Part shown: positions 37,075 through 49,995 of the stretch, piece by piece | Numbering within the stretch: position 1 is the first letter of the stretch | Layout: every line of letters begins with the position of its first letter | Assembly (NCBI RefSeq): GCF_950023065.1 | Contig: NC_088680.1 | Span: 71,771,350 to 71,835,349, forward strand | DNA: 64,000 nucleotides | Direction: 5' to 3' | Origin: Planococcus citri | Lineage: Eukaryota; Arthropoda; Insecta; Hemiptera; Pseudococcidae | The notes under the pieces: model-generated | What the model was told of the DNA's origin: nothing | The model's input: only the letters and a program-made list of their open reading frames with translations | Databases searched by the model: none | Position numbers and translations under genes: made by a program

Positions 37075-38464
37075 AAAAAAACATTTTTGGCTACCCAAGC
37101 TTTTATGATGAAAAATTGTCAGGGGTGGTCCCCTGAATAATTCCTGAGAACTACCACCCCACAGACCCCCGGCTAATTTTTTTATGGGGGGTTGAACCCC
37201 CCCAAAATGGGTTTTTTGCAGTTTTATCCTCAGGAGTTGATTTTGCGTAGAAAATAGCTTTAGTTTTGAGTTCTACGTCAAATTTCCGATCTATAGATAT
37301 ATCAACTGTCTTTCTACCCCTAAGGGGGATGGAGCTGGAACCATTCGAATGTGAGGGGTTTTCTAAAAAACCCCAAAAATGCTATCGGCGCATAAGAGGG
37401 GTTAAATTACCGCCGAGAGCGTTCGGGTTGATACTAGCATGGAAAGTGGGTACTATCGAGAAACTACCACGTGAAAAATTTCAGATCCACACCACCTCCC
37501 CTTTTTGGGGAACCCCCCTTTTCTGAAATTTCAATATCACTTTTCTCAGCCCCATTTCAACCGATTTTGAAAATTTTTCAGTATGTAATGTATACCCTTG
37601 GTAGGTATCCCCACAAAAATTTTCAACCACCTCCCCTCATATTTACCCCTCAAAATAGCGTTTTTAAACTTATTCTATGTTTTTTAACAATAGTAAAAAT
37701 TGAGGGGTCTAAGTGCTTTGGAAAGGGCTAGATGAGTCTAGCAAAAAATCTGACGTCATATTCGTGCTCAGCAGTATCGAATCATAAGACAACGACACCC
37801 TACTTATTAATATCTAGTTATTTTCCCCAAAATTCCCATTTTACCCCCAAACCTCGCAAAGACACATTTTACGCCGTTTTGAGGAGTAAATACGAGGGGA
37901 GGTGGTTGAAAATTTTTGTGGGGATACCTACCAAGGGTATAGGGTATACATTACATACTGAAAAATTTTCAAAATCGGTTGAAATGGGGCTGAGAAAAGT
38001 GATATTGAAATTTCAGAAAAGGGGGGTTCCCCAAAAAGGGGAGGTGGTGTGGATCTGAAATTTTTCACGTGGTAGTTTCTCGATAGTACCCACTTTCCAT
38101 GCTAGTATCAACCCGAACGCTCTCGGCGGTAATTTAACCCCTCTTATGCGCCGATAGCATTTTTGGGGTTTTTTAGAAAACCCCTCACATTCGAATGGTT
38201 CCAGCTCCATCCCCCTTAGGGGTAGAAAGACAGTTGATATATCTATAGATCGGAAATTTGACGTAGAACTCAAAACTAAAGCTATTTTCTACGCAAAATC
38301 AACTCCTGAGGATAAAACTGCAAAAAACCCATTTTGGGGGGGTTCAACCCCCCATAAAAAAATTAGCCGGGGGTCTGTGGGGTGGTAGTTCTCAGGAATT
38401 ATTCAGGGGACCACCCCTGACAATTTTTCATCATAAAAGCTTGGGTAGCCAAAAATGTTTTTTT
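37075..38464. repeat. RepC: inverted repeat with near-identical ~590-bp arms
   Basis: Left arm 37075-37663 and right arm 37868-38464 are reverse complements around a spacer of about 205 bp. By eye I find no difference over the outer ~520 bp; further in, the right arm has a 7-bp insertion (TATACCC) and then the arms diverge. The termini are ACATTTTTGGCTACCCAAGC and its complement. The two 86-codon open frames in opposite arms (37266-37526 plus, 38013-38273 minus) are the same sequence twice and look like repeat, not gene. It lies in the 6.1-kb sv intron inside a RepD block. No clear target duplication. Folded in pre-mRNA it gives a long perfect duplex. Confidence 0.92.
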
Positions 38465-39000
38465 CTTTTCTTATTTGCCTCCACTAGTTTTCAAATTGAA
38501 CTTTTTTTTTTGTCAAAAATGATACTTTGGACAAAAATTACAAAAAAAATGCCACTTTTTTGTTAAAGTCACATTTTAGAGTAAAAGTGCTTCCGAGTTT
38601 TTTTTTTTTAAATTTACCCAAGAGTTGAGTTTTTTTGTCAAAAATTTCTAAAAAGCACCACCTTTTGCAATTAATTCCCTAAAATTCCTGTTTTTTGTTA
38701 GAATTGTCACCCTTGCATTTTGCAAATTTACTGTCAAAAATTTCTGCTTTTCAGCAAAATTGGTAAATATTGCCGATTGTTTTCTGCCAAAAATAACAAA
38801 AAGGCTCACCTTTTTCAAAAATTGTAAAAAAAGTCTTATTTCTTTGCCAAAAATTTCTGAAAATCTTACTGTTTTGCAGTCAGCTAATGTGCCACTTTTT
38901 TTTATCGTTCTTTTGTTGAAACTTTCAGAAGTTTGGCTTTTTGCCAGAAATAGTGAATTCTCTGCATGTTGCCACATATTGCAAAAATCTTGATTTTTTT
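38465..39000. repeat. RepD block 4, right of RepC
   Basis: TTTTGCCAAAAATTTCTG and related units continue the block interrupted by RepC. Confidence 0.68.
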
Positions 39001-39650
39001 AGGTGCTTAAGTTCATTTTTCAATTTTTGGTGAAATTTTAAAAACCAAATTTGGATTAAAGATACGAAAAAAAAATTAAAATGTCACCAAATTGACTTAA
39101 AACACTGGAATTTGATGTGTGCTCTGTTTTCGACCTGCTAAATCGATTGGAAACGGTTTCGATTCGTATTGAGTAGTTCTGGAGCCTCCAGAAAATTTTC
39201 GAAATTTCCATAAAATTTTACCCAGTGAAGTAGGAACGCTAAAATTTACTTTATACTACAATTTCAACTTGCTGAGTCGCAAGGGGGATGATTTCAAGCC
39301 ATTCTGGAGCCTCCAGTGGGTGTTGAGTTTTCGAAAAAATGTACTAAAGTTGATTCGGATAGTTTCTATGGCATTTTGTGAAAATCTTAAATCTTCAAAA
39401 TATAGCTGGAGGCTTTAGGATTGCTTGAAACCGACTTCAATCGGTTAAGTACGAGTTTGTCGAAATTAAGAAATTAAGATAGGTACCTAATAACTAAATT
39501 TTAGATTTCTAACTTGATTGGGAGAAATTTCGACTTTGGAAAAAACTTCGGGAGGCTTCAGAAATGTCCAAAACAGTTCAAAACTGTTTTGAATCGATTT
39601 AGATAAGTACGAGGGTGGTTTTAATCGATCGAAAATACATATTGCGCGTG
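39000..39650. repeat. RepE fragment
   Basis: AATCGATTGGAAACGGTTTC, TCTGGAGCCTCCAG and CATTCTGGAGCCTCCAGTGG: a decayed RepA-like segment in the sv b-c intron. Confidence 0.62.
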
Positions 39651-40779
39651 ATTAAGTCAAAATTTTAGCCAATTGATGTTTTCATTTGTTGATGAGCTTG
39701 CGAATGAACTCGAAAAACAGGCCATTTCGCTGCTCTAATGGTATTTGTAAAAGGTATAAAGGTACACCCTATAGCATTAAGCTATAAATGCGAGTATCCA
39801 CCTCCCATGTCAGTCATTGCGAATGAAAATGCCACCATTGTTGATGGTTTTGACAACATGTCAACATACGCCGCTGTTGCTATTCAAATACAAATAGATA
39901 TGGACGGACGTTCGTTACGTGTGCGGCTGCCAATTGAAAATGAAAATAAAAGAGCACATTAAATAGAGAGCCGTTCCACTTCTGCGTTAAAAACTCGCGT
40001 ATTTTTATGGGCGTAGATAAACTGGATTCTTGACGCGCGGTTTTTTTTTTTTTTTTTTGAAAAATACCCCTAATGAAAGCGAAAATTTCCGCCTACCGCG
40101 AGTACAACTTTTAATATTAAGCTCGAAGATATGCCCGTCGTTGCGGTACTACTACTGGAAAAAAAGAAGAATCAGCGGGGGCGAAGGTGGTAAAAGTTTA
40201 CGGGACATTTGACCGGGAAGCTCGACTTTGGCGTTGGCGTCGGCGTCGACGTCGACTTGAAAATGAATACGAAACACGCGGTGGGGGTTGGGGTTGGTAC
40301 GTACAAAAATACCGTAGCAGTACATCGCATCGGTATGAAGCGATAGGAGAGGCTTATTTTTGTCTCTTTTGGTAAAACAACCCGCCCGCAGTGTATAAGA
40401 GGGTGAAATGAACCGTTGCTAGGTAACAATAGGAATAACGTTTGCGATTTTAGAAGCGTAAAAATATGTATAAATATATAAGGGTTCCGGGCAACGCACA
40501 GGGCAGGGGCACAGGGATACGGAGGGCGCCTTTACCTGTTACTTGAGTGGTATGCGATATGCGCATTATACGTACATATTACGTACTATACTCGTAGCCT
40601 ATCGCATACAATACGAACAGCCAACTTTCATAAGCGTGTCCGCCATCGCTATTTCAACACGACGCGGAGACAAGTTTGGAAAAAATGAAAAATTGGAACG
40701 ATAGCGTGGCTTTTTTTTGTTGGTGGTAAACGTATTTTTCTTACGAGCGAGGGAACTTTTGGAAGTGGCATCCTCTAAT
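39651..40779 (-). other. sv: sv intron b-c, non-repeat part
   Basis: Intronic; GTTGGCGTCGGCGTCGACGT near 40232 and a poly-T run near 40041-40059. Nothing coding recognised. Confidence 0.5.
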
Positions 40780-41000
40780 TTGAACGAAGCGAAACCAAGC
40801 TAGATCGATTCAAAAATCGTTGGAGGCTCCAGAATAGCTCAAAACTATAGTTATTGATGGATGTATGGAAGAAAAATTGAAGGAATTATTAAAATTTTGG
40901 TTCACTTTGCTCGAAAGAATTTTATATTCGATGAAAGAAGTTTGCAAAGCGCCCTTTGAAACAGCATTTTCAATTTTCAAAAATTCGTTAAAAAGTCTAA
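40780..41000. repeat. RepE fragment next to sv exon b
   Basis: TTGGAGGCTCCAGAATAGC and CGAAACCAAGCTAGATCGAT are RepA/RepE remnants ending about 80 bp from the exon b donor. Confidence 0.55.
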
Positions 41001-41079
41001 AAATGCGGAGGGTACATATGAGTTGAGGAAAGGCTTTTCACCGAATAAGAATAAACGAGGTGTAGGTAAATGTTGGTAC

Positions 41080-41441
41080 CTGAATGAGGGAACTGATGAT
41101 CATGATGGTGGTGATGGTGATGATGATGATGGTTGTGATGATGATCCAAGTCACGTTTTCTTTTACTGCCATTCGGATCGCTCTGCGGTATTCCCAAGAT
41201 GCCATTTATACTGTATCTGTCGTGCTGACTCGAGGATACGTGGGTTATCACGGAAACCGGACTCGGCTGCTGCTGGTTCGTATGCTGAGCATTTGGTAAA
41301 TGACTCGGAGTACTAGAGGCTGGTTGAATCACTGCTCCATGGCCCCCGGTGCCATTGCTGTTGTTACTGTTGTTGTTGTTTTGAGATTGCTGTTGCTGGT
41401 GAACGTGTTTAGCTTTTTCGGCAGCTTTATTTCGAACAATC
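41080..41441 (-). CDS. sv: sv exon b: paired-domain end, octapeptide, His tract
   Basis: Starts with G completing the split arginine codon, then IVRNKAAEKAKHVH, which closes the paired domain exactly as in insect sv. A Q/N/S/G-rich linker follows (QQQQSQNNNNSNNSNG). Next comes the octapeptide YSINGILG, the Groucho-type co-repressor motif of Pax2/5/8, then the basic KRKRD typical of the class. A run of about 14 histidines interrupted by N and D is encoded by alternating CAT/CAC codons. The acceptor is TTGTTGCAG at 41442-41450. The donor is CAG/GTACCA at 41079, a weak donor accepted because the frame joins perfectly to exon c (phase 1, G+AT = Asp). The plus-strand GATGGTGATG look is simply the reverse of the His codons. 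Confidence 0.95.
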
Positions 41442-42089
41442 CTGCAACAAAAATTCCAATACACATCGGTTAAAAGACGTGTATACGTAAGTAAGTAAGT
41501 GGAAAGAAAATATTCGAATACGAGTCGATCGTGGTGTGCGTGGGCACCCCTGCTTTTTCGCCCTCATCGCCTCCCCTTTTTTAGTATACTTGGTTCTTTC
41601 TTACGTATATAGCGAGATTTTTCCTCCTTTTCGACGTTGCAAAGGTTTACGCGCGAGGTTTCGTAGTATGTAGTACTATTGCAAGACAATGCAACCATGC
41701 GAAACGATACTAAAAGTTTTTCTCTTGTAATGTCTGAAAAACTCGCAAAACTACGCGAAACTACGTCCGAGTTACACAAACTCGCCGGCCAATGCAAAAT
41801 CGATGCCGGCGAAAGCTCGAAAATTATCTACAGCTCGACTTTATATGTACACGAGTGTACATGTTTTCGTGTTTTACGTATATTTTTACCTATACTGCTG
41901 GTTGAAATACTCGTACTCGAACCGAGCGTCATTTTATTCGTGTGGGGAAAAAACTGAGATTGCCAGATTTTCTTCTCGTATTTTGTTCTGCTGTTTCAAC
42001 AGCTAGCTACGCAGGTTCTAAATTGTAAATGAAAGATCGAATTCGATCATTTTTTTAAAGAATTGTTTGATGAAGTGAACCAAGACAGG

Positions 42090-42640
42090 GCACAATTTTT
42101 TATTGAAAAAATTTACGAATTGGCATGTTTTTTTTTGACTCAAAATTGCAAGTTCCTAATTTTCTGTACCGTCTCCCCGCCCACAAATATCCAAAAAATT
42201 AATTTTCGCCTTATCTGTTCGAAAAGGTCCTCTTTTTGTTCTAAAATTACCGAATGAAAGTCTTGATTTTTTTGCAAAACGGGCTCGTAGGTTCTGTTTC
42301 TGTTTCTTTTTTATTTTTTGTCAAATTTGCCCGAGTCAAAAAATGTTAATTTTTTGGAGAGAAATGTCAAAGAGCGTCAACTTTTGGCAAAATAGTAAAG
42401 AAACGTCTATTTTTAGTAAAATGGTCAAAAAGTACCAATTTTTGCCAAAATTGTCCAAAAAAATCCAGTTGTTGCCAAAACTGTCTAGTCAGAATTGCCA
42501 GTGTTTTTATTTTTTTTTACCAAATCGTCCAAAAAGCATTGATTTTTCCTTTACCTGTCTAAAAAGCCCTCTTTTTGTTTTAAAGTTTCCCACACCAAAG
42601 TCCTAGTTTTTTTTACAAAATTTCTTGAAAGCTTTTTTCG
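42090..42640. repeat. RepD block 5
   Basis: CACAAATATCCAAAAAATTA, CTGTCTAAAAAGCCCTCTTT and TTGCCAAAATTGTCC: the reverse complement of blocks 1 and 3. In sv intron a-b. Confidence 0.72.
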
Positions 42641-44278
42641 TCTAATTTCATTCCCTCTTCCCTCTCCCCAATTTTTTCAGTTTTTATTACAATTTTTTGA
42701 TTCTTTTATTGGTGAACCAGTAGGGGGGCATTGAAAGGTTCGAATCAAATAAATGAGTTGTTATTCGTATTCAGCACACTTGAGAATTGTGGAACGATAT
42801 GTCACTCGATATTTGACTTTTTTTTGCATTTTGCATTTTGACCGAAAGAGGCTCCTTACCCCTCTTAGCGTGAAAAATTTCCTTCATCCATTGAACTTGT
42901 TCTAAATTTGAATATTTGAAGCAAACGAGAATTGAAACACAACACTCGTTCGTGCAGTAGTGAAATCGGGCGTGGACGCCTTGTGTGAAACTCGCTATGC
43001 AATCCTGATTCCTGACGTTAATAATTTTGCCTAAGTTGCGCCGTAAATACGAAATGACGTGGAATAAGAAGATGCGGGGTGCTGGGTGCTGATGTATGGT
43101 AAATTTTGATTGAGAATGGTGAAATTAGGTACATTGAGAAGATGGCGATGGCGCTCGCTATTCGGTATCGTGCTATACAAACGATAAACAATTTGTTGAT
43201 TTCGCTTCGCGTTGATAGGTAGATTTAGTATAAATGACGAATTTATTGTACTCGTAAAATGTGAATGAAAACTGTCGAGTGGGACTGGGTGAATGGATAC
43301 TAAAGGTATTCTCGTATTTATGGGAGTTAGCGCAGTGTATTTCGACTCGCTGTACCTATACCTACGGAGAAGAAAATCACTAGCGTGAAATTTACATAGG
43401 TTTACTCCAATTTACTCCATACTTAGGTATACTTAAACTATGCAACACTTTGGTGTGTTGTGCGGCAATTCTCCGCCGTAACACTCGAATGGTTCGTCTA
43501 TCTTTTTACATCCTCGCCGCGCCGAAACGCCGCCGTTCGTTTTAAGCTTGTAATTTGAAATCGAATGGATAAAGAATAAACGATTTTCAATTTTTTCTGT
43601 CTAGGAAATGCGAAATTTAATTTTGTTAATTTGTTGATCGTAAGGCTCGCTCGTCAAATATTTCGACACATTTACGTATTGCGCTTTGCACCCGATAAAT
43701 GATAATCGAATACGACGAATAAACAAATAAACGATCACGCGTTTGTCGGAAGGAGTTGAAGCCGGGAGCCGCCCGTCGACCGCGACGTTCGGTCACGCGA
43801 CCTATCAACAGGTGTAATTTAATAATCATTTTCGAATTGATAGTAATCTTTGTAATAGGCTTCGAGGGTAGATTAAATCCTGATTGTGATTATGTACTCG
43901 TATATACGTCGTTGATGAAGTTGTTGCGTTGTGTCGTCGGGTGTCTCGATGTTGAGGATCAATCCAGGAAGACTCGGCCATTCAGGTGGTGTGATTTTGA
44001 TGTTTTTTCATTGTTGGGAAAAGCAGAGATGTTGAACTTTCGGCATTAGAACCCAATTTGGAACAATTTTTTAAAAACTTTAATGTAAAAAATAACAAAT
44101 TGATCTTGTTTGTAAACATTCGATTTACTAGATGAAAACGGATGCTAGAAAATCGACAACTTTTCAGGTCAATTTTTCTCTCTTCTCCTCGTTCAAATGG
44201 CCAAAAACAAAAATACGAGAAAGTCGAAGAAAATTACTGGCACGAGAGAAGGAGGCACTATCTCTCGAGGCACTCTTA
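42641..44278 (-). other. sv: sv intron a-b, unique segment
   Basis: Intronic, unique, moderate GC around 43480-43800. No exon recognised. Confidence 0.5.
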
Positions 44279-46112
44279 GTCTGGCATATGACAATACGAG
44301 TAATTGCCCCGCCCCCCCCCCCCCCGCTGATCGTCCGGGACAACTTTTTTCTTGAAGGGGACATCCTAAGAAACATTTTAAAGCAAACTTGCCCGAAAAA
44401 AGTTCGCCTTACTTACAAAATGGCGGCAATTTTGATTGACAGGTCACCCGAAATCGCAGATTTTGCGTTCCAACATAGGACTTGCACGAACTTTTTCAAA
44501 CTTTACAAAGGTAGATCGAAAGATCATGCAAAAATTTATCACCTGCCAAAATTTTAAGTGCTAAAGTGCGTTTTTCGATTTTTGGTGAATTTTTGAAAAT
44601 CGAATTCAGACCAAAAATGAGGGAAACAATCGAAGTTTTACCAAATTGACCAAGAAAACTGAAATTTGAAATATACCCCATTTTCGACATGCCAAATCGA
44701 TTGGAAACGGTTTCAACCCGTTTTGAGCAGTTCTGGAGCCTCCAGCAGATTTTTGAAACTCGAAATTCCCACAAAATTCCATCAAATTCGAGTTGTAAAG
44801 CTAAAATTTATTCTAAAAACTAATTTCAATACGCTACGAAGTACTGAAGCTGAATTTCAAGTCGTTTTGGAGCCTCCAGCAGATTTTTGAAACTTTAAAT
44901 TTCTCAACATTTCATCAAATGGAGATGGAAAGCTGAAATTTACTCTACACTCGAATTTTGACACCCTCTGAAGAGGACTTGAGGTGGGTTCGAGTCATTT
45001 TAGAGCCTCCAGCGACTTTTTTTGAAAATTACTGGAGCCTCCAGTAGATTTTTAAAACTTGAAATTTCCCCAAAATTTCATCAAACTAAGATGGAGAGTC
45101 GAAATTCATTCTGCAAACTAATTTCAATACGCTACGAAGTTGACTGCTGGTGGATTTCAAGTCGTTTTGGAGCCTCCAGCGACTTTTTGAACGGTTGTAT
45201 GGCGTTTTTTTTGGAAAATTGAAATTTCCTAAAAGTAGCTGGAAGCTTCAAAACCATTTGAAACTACCATGTAGTCTGCCAAGTAAATTTCAGCTTGCCA
45301 ACTCCATTTGATAAATTAATGTTGGGGAAATTTCCAGTTTCAAAAAACTACTAGAGGCTCCAGTAATTTTCAAAAAAGTCGCTGGAAGCTCTAAAATGAC
45401 TTGAACCCAGCTGGAGTCGTCTTTAGAGGGGGTTAAAATTGGAGTGTAGAGTAAATTTCAGATTTCCATCTCCATTTTGGATGAAATTTTGTGAAAATTT
45501 AAAGTTTCAAAAATCTGCTGGAGGCTTCAGGAATTTTCAAAAAGTCGCTGGAGGCTCCAAAAGACCTGAAATTCACCTGCAGTACTTCGTAGCGTATTGA
45601 ATTTAGTTTTCAGAATAAATTTCAGCTTTACAACTCCACCAATTTCATGGAATTTTGAGGGAATTTTGGAGTTTCAAAAATCTGCTGACTCCAGACCTGC
45701 TCAAAACGTGTTGAAACCGTTTCCAATCGATTTGGCATGTCGAAAATAGGGTATATCCCAAATTTCAGCTTTCTTGGTCAATTTGGTAAAATTTTGATTT
45801 TTCCCCTCATTTTTGGCCTAAATTGGATTTTCAAAAATTCACCAAAAATCGAAAAACGCACTTTAGCGCTTGAAATTTTGACAGGTGATGAATTTTTGCA
45901 TGATCTTTCGATCTACGTTTGTAAAGTTTGAAAAATTTCGTGCAAGTGCTATGTTGAAACGCAAAAACTGCGATTTCGGCTGACCTGTCAATCAAAATGG
46001 CCGCCATTTTGTAAGTAAGGCCAACTTCTTTTTGGGCAAGTTTGCTTTAAGATGTTCCTTACGATGCCACCTTTAAGAAAAAAGTTGTCACTCCTATTGT
46101 CATATGCTGGAC
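44279..46112. mobile_element. RepA copy 3, in sv intron a-b
   Basis: TA/GTCTGGCATATGACAATACG at the left and CCTATTGTCATATGCTGGAC/TA at the right, with a poly-C run at about 44310-44325. Same inverted modules as the other copies. Near the right TIR the poly-G tract is lost (AAAGTTGTCACTCCTATTG), a small internal deletion. Confidence 0.87.
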
Positions 46113-49059
46113 TATCTGGACCATCTGGACCTTGATAAATTGCGAGTACCCGAACAAGAATTTTTTTCCCCTATAAAAAATAACGCTGGCTGGATTCGTT
46201 TGTATACGAGGAAAATATTCCGAACGAATTGCTGTAAAAATGAAATCACATCGTCGCTTATTCGTTGCGAAATTGATAAATTTCCTCTGCGGTCGGTGTT
46301 CCATTCGCTTGTAATTTCCCAAAGGTTGTGTTTTTTCCAAGCAGGAAGCGCTCCATTTATACGGTTCCTTTGCGAGGGTTATTAAATGGAGCCTTATTTC
46401 CCGAAAACATTTTCCGTCCCAATGTTTTTTTCAATGACTGGATACCCAGTGGGTATTTTCGAATCGAGTGTGCGAAGATTTACTCGATTACGTAGGTATA
46501 GAGTAGGTACCTAAATATTGATTTTTTTTTTCAAATTGTACAAAATTCATTTAGGTAATCGTTTTTTTTAAATCCTAGCTCGGCGTGTTTTTACGTGTAG
46601 ATATGTTGTGGGACATTTTCACACGCTGGTTTTGTGTGCAGCATTTTATTAGTAAAAATAACATTTGTGTGGGGAAAAAAGACGAATTAATCGCTCGTAG
46701 AATTTGATCGTCGTCGCTGAAAAAATTGATACGAAGAGGTTCGCACTTGGCGTACAAGGAAACGTGTTAACGCAACAATGGCTCGATGTTTCGACGCATT
46801 TGCGAGCGATTTAATCATTCGAAACGCTTAGAAGCTAATAATTTTAATAGCGATGTAATCCGATTTTGAGTTGCAAGTTGATAAAAATGACGCGTAAATC
46901 GTCGAGTGGTATTGTACTCGTATATGATTTTCGTGAAATGCTGGTCAAACTCACTTGATTGAAACAGCTGCTATTGAAAAAGAACCCTCTTCTTCTTTCT
47001 AAACGTATTATAATAAGCTATTGTGAATTATCATGGGGATGACCTTTGGCGGTGTACGTATAGTGTTGTGTTGTTCTATTCTATTTTCTGTTCTGTGTAT
47101 ACGAGTATCTGACTCGCGAATGACATCGTCGATGCTTATATAAAGTCTACTTGGAATCACTGCTCCTGCTCGTTTTCTATATAAACAACATTATACCTAT
47201 TTATCTCGTTTTCACGTTTAACCTTTCACAATCGCGCAGTGCATTTCATTGATTCCGAGTACCTTGAAGAATGGGTATGCCTATTCGAGTGACTATACGA
47301 TGAATGCTGCAGAAGTGTATTATATTGAACGAATTTACTCTATAAAATGTACAATGTATAAGGGTATAATATATAGTTGCAATACCTACAGTAGGTGCAA
47401 AAAGTATTGGCACATTTTATCAAAAATCGACATTTTTTCAAATTGACGTTACGGGATCATTGGATCAAATTTTGAGATGATTGAGAAAAAAAATAAAATT
47501 ATTATTTTATAGGAAATTTCATTTTCAGACAGCAAAAAAAGTCATTATTATTTTTGACGAGGTGTGCCAATACTTTTTAGGCTCCCTGTGTACTCGAATA
47601 GATGAAGGCTATGGAGGTAAGTATAGATATCAGTGGCGTCACCATGTGGAGAAATTTACGGTGCAAAAAGATGAAAAAAAAGGAGTTTTAGCAGGCCTCA
47701 ACTTTTTTCTCATCAAATCATGTTTCACTTACCTATGTAAAATCATTTTGAAGATGAAGGGAAAAAGGTTTCTATTGCACTTATTGAGGTTTTTCGCTAA
47801 TCGCGAAGCCACTGTACCTACATTGATGGTATTTTGAAGGGTTTTTGCGTCGACTTGACCACCCAAGCGCCATGGCCAAGAATTGGGGCAATTTTCGTTG
47901 TTTTACTACGATAAAATATTATTATAACGATACTCGTATGTACGAAGCCGAGTTCGAAGTTGTAGGAAAATCTGCGGCTGACAAAAGCATCGCGCTGTCG
48001 ATGTCGCCGCCGCCGCCACCGTTGTCGTCGTCCGGAAGGATGACGATCAAGTTTGACGTCACGTGACCGCAGTTACGGTAAATACGGAAGTACCGACACG
48101 TGTACGACATCTAGCACGCAGAATACTCGTAGGCCTACAGCCTACATACGAGTATATACGAATATAACGACAATGACATAATGGTCTTGGTATAGTCGAG
48201 TCAGCAGAAGCGCTGACGCTGACGCGGACGGCGGCGACCGCATAGCAACCCATCTAAAAAGCATCAACCTAACCCTTAAAATTTCCTCCATGATTGAGTT
48301 GATATTAATTAAACTTTCATCGAAAATTTACATTCGATGAGACGGTGATTGATGAATACGCCAACTTGGATTCATTTTTTATACGATACCGATGGTTATT
48401 GGATATGCTATATCGATGTCCTTCCTTCGCCTTCCCTGGCTTTAACTAGGTATACCTATACGTTGGCGTTGGCATTTCCGCCACTATACTCGTATGCTGG
48501 ATAACCAATATATAAGCAAATTCCTTTTAATTACCTACTACGTAGATTATTATTCGTGAGAAAGTTACTTCTGTATGAATGATTGCTGTTCAGTTGCTGG
48601 AATTCCAAGAAGCTACCGAGAGTGTTGACTGTTGAGAGATGATAAATACGTATATATTATCAAAACGCGCCGTACAATCTTTTTATTGCCCGATGAATAG
48701 AATGTTTTGTTGGTATTATTGAGTTATATAATGTCCCTTCTCATTATATGTATCTGCAGTTTGTGTGCTGCTAGCTGCTACTGTAGTGTGTAATAAGGTT
48801 TCCATTCAATATAAATCAACCGTAATAGTATTAAGAGATCTTGGAAAATTTTATCGCCACTTTCAACAATATGTACCCGAATAGCCGATGGCCGACTAAA
48901 TGCCCGTGACTATTTCGCTTATTAGTTGATTTGTAGATAGAGATACGACCGTATGTGGCATAAGGCGCGAAATTTTCATCATCGTTGCAAATCCAACAGA
49001 TTAATAGTGGTCGGTCCCTTCACCTACCCGATTTAGACCACTTCACCGGAGCTTTCCAA
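46113..49059 (-). other. sv: sv intron a-b, unique segment around the small MITE
   Basis: Unique DNA apart from the MITE at 47389-47590. CCGCCGCCGCCACCGTTGTC at about 48008 is a trinucleotide run. Open frames lack domains. Confidence 0.5.
47389..47590. mobile_element. ~200-bp mariner-type MITE
   Basis: AAAAAGTATTGGCACA at 47399-47414 and its exact complement at 47563-47578 lie about 10 bp inside ends that begin CAGTAGGTGC and CACAGGGAGC, with TA at 47387-47388 and 47591-47592. Outer TIR bases are diverged, so it is an older insertion. In the sv intron a-b. Confidence 0.72.
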
Positions 49060-49729
49060 AAAAAAAAATGAATGATTTTTTTAGTGCGAGTATAAGTAAC
49101 ATTGAGTATATCATTGGCGTAGGTACAAAAACTGTGCGTTGAACAGAATCAGAAATGTGAGGCCATGCAGTTGAAGGCTCCAAAAAGCTCTGAAACTGGA
49201 TGGAAGGCAGGCTATGTGCTTCAAATTTTTTGATACCTGACTAACAATGGAGGTATCCCGACTGACAGCAAACATTTTTGAACCGAACAAAACTAAATAA
49301 TTGCAAGAACAAGCAAAAATACATCTTTGGCCAGAATTTCAGATGATAAGGTACTTACATTTTTCGATTTTTGGTGAATTTTTTAAAATAACGACGCGAG
49401 CTAAAAATAGGAAGTAATCAAATAATATCGTATTTTCGCGGCTTCTCGAATGATTTTGAGCAGTTCTGGAGCCTCCAGCAGATGTTTGAAAGTTGAAATT
49501 TCCATAAAATACTCCATAAAGTTGCGAAGCTATAGTTCAATTAAGCAAAATTTTCCAATTTTTGATCGAAGTTGGTATTTCCAAAATGATGGCTTTTGGG
49601 AAAAATACAAATGACACTATAATCTTTTTACTCTCATTTTTGAGGTGAATATTCCAAATTCAGCTCAAAATATCTCGTAAACAGGTCTCGTACTCGATAC
49701 TTAGATACTTCAAAATCAGCAAAATTTCT
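49060..49729. repeat. RepE fragment
   Basis: TTTGAGCAGTTCTGGAGCCT and AACCGAACAAAACTAAAT; leads into RepD block 6. No gene. Confidence 0.58.
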
Positions 49730-49995
49730 AAAAATTGTGTTTTTTTAAGGACATAAAAGTTTCTCTTTTTTTCAAAATTCCACATTTTTAGCAAAATTGA
49801 AAATAGTGTCGTCTTACTTTTTTACATTCCTTTATCGAAAATAATTGCGAAGAAATAGATATGATTTCTTGCCAATAATTTAATTCCCAAAAACGACTGC
49901 TTCTCGTTGGAATCGCCGAACTTTTGCTTTTTGACACAAAAATTGCTGATAGGTTATTTTCACTTATTTTTCAAAAATTATCCAAATCCAAAATA
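49730..49995. repeat. RepD block 6, left of RepA copy 4
   Basis: TTTTTCAAAATTCCAC and TTGCCAATAATTT units running directly up to the RepA left TIR. Confidence 0.62.

Noticed and set aside
37266..38273. Two identical 86-codon open frames in opposite strands
   Set aside because: They are the two arms of RepC; no start context, splice signal or family. Explained by the inverted repeat.
41023..41316. Plus-strand acidic open frame with poly-D
   Set aside because: Antisense shadow of the His-run codons of sv exon b.
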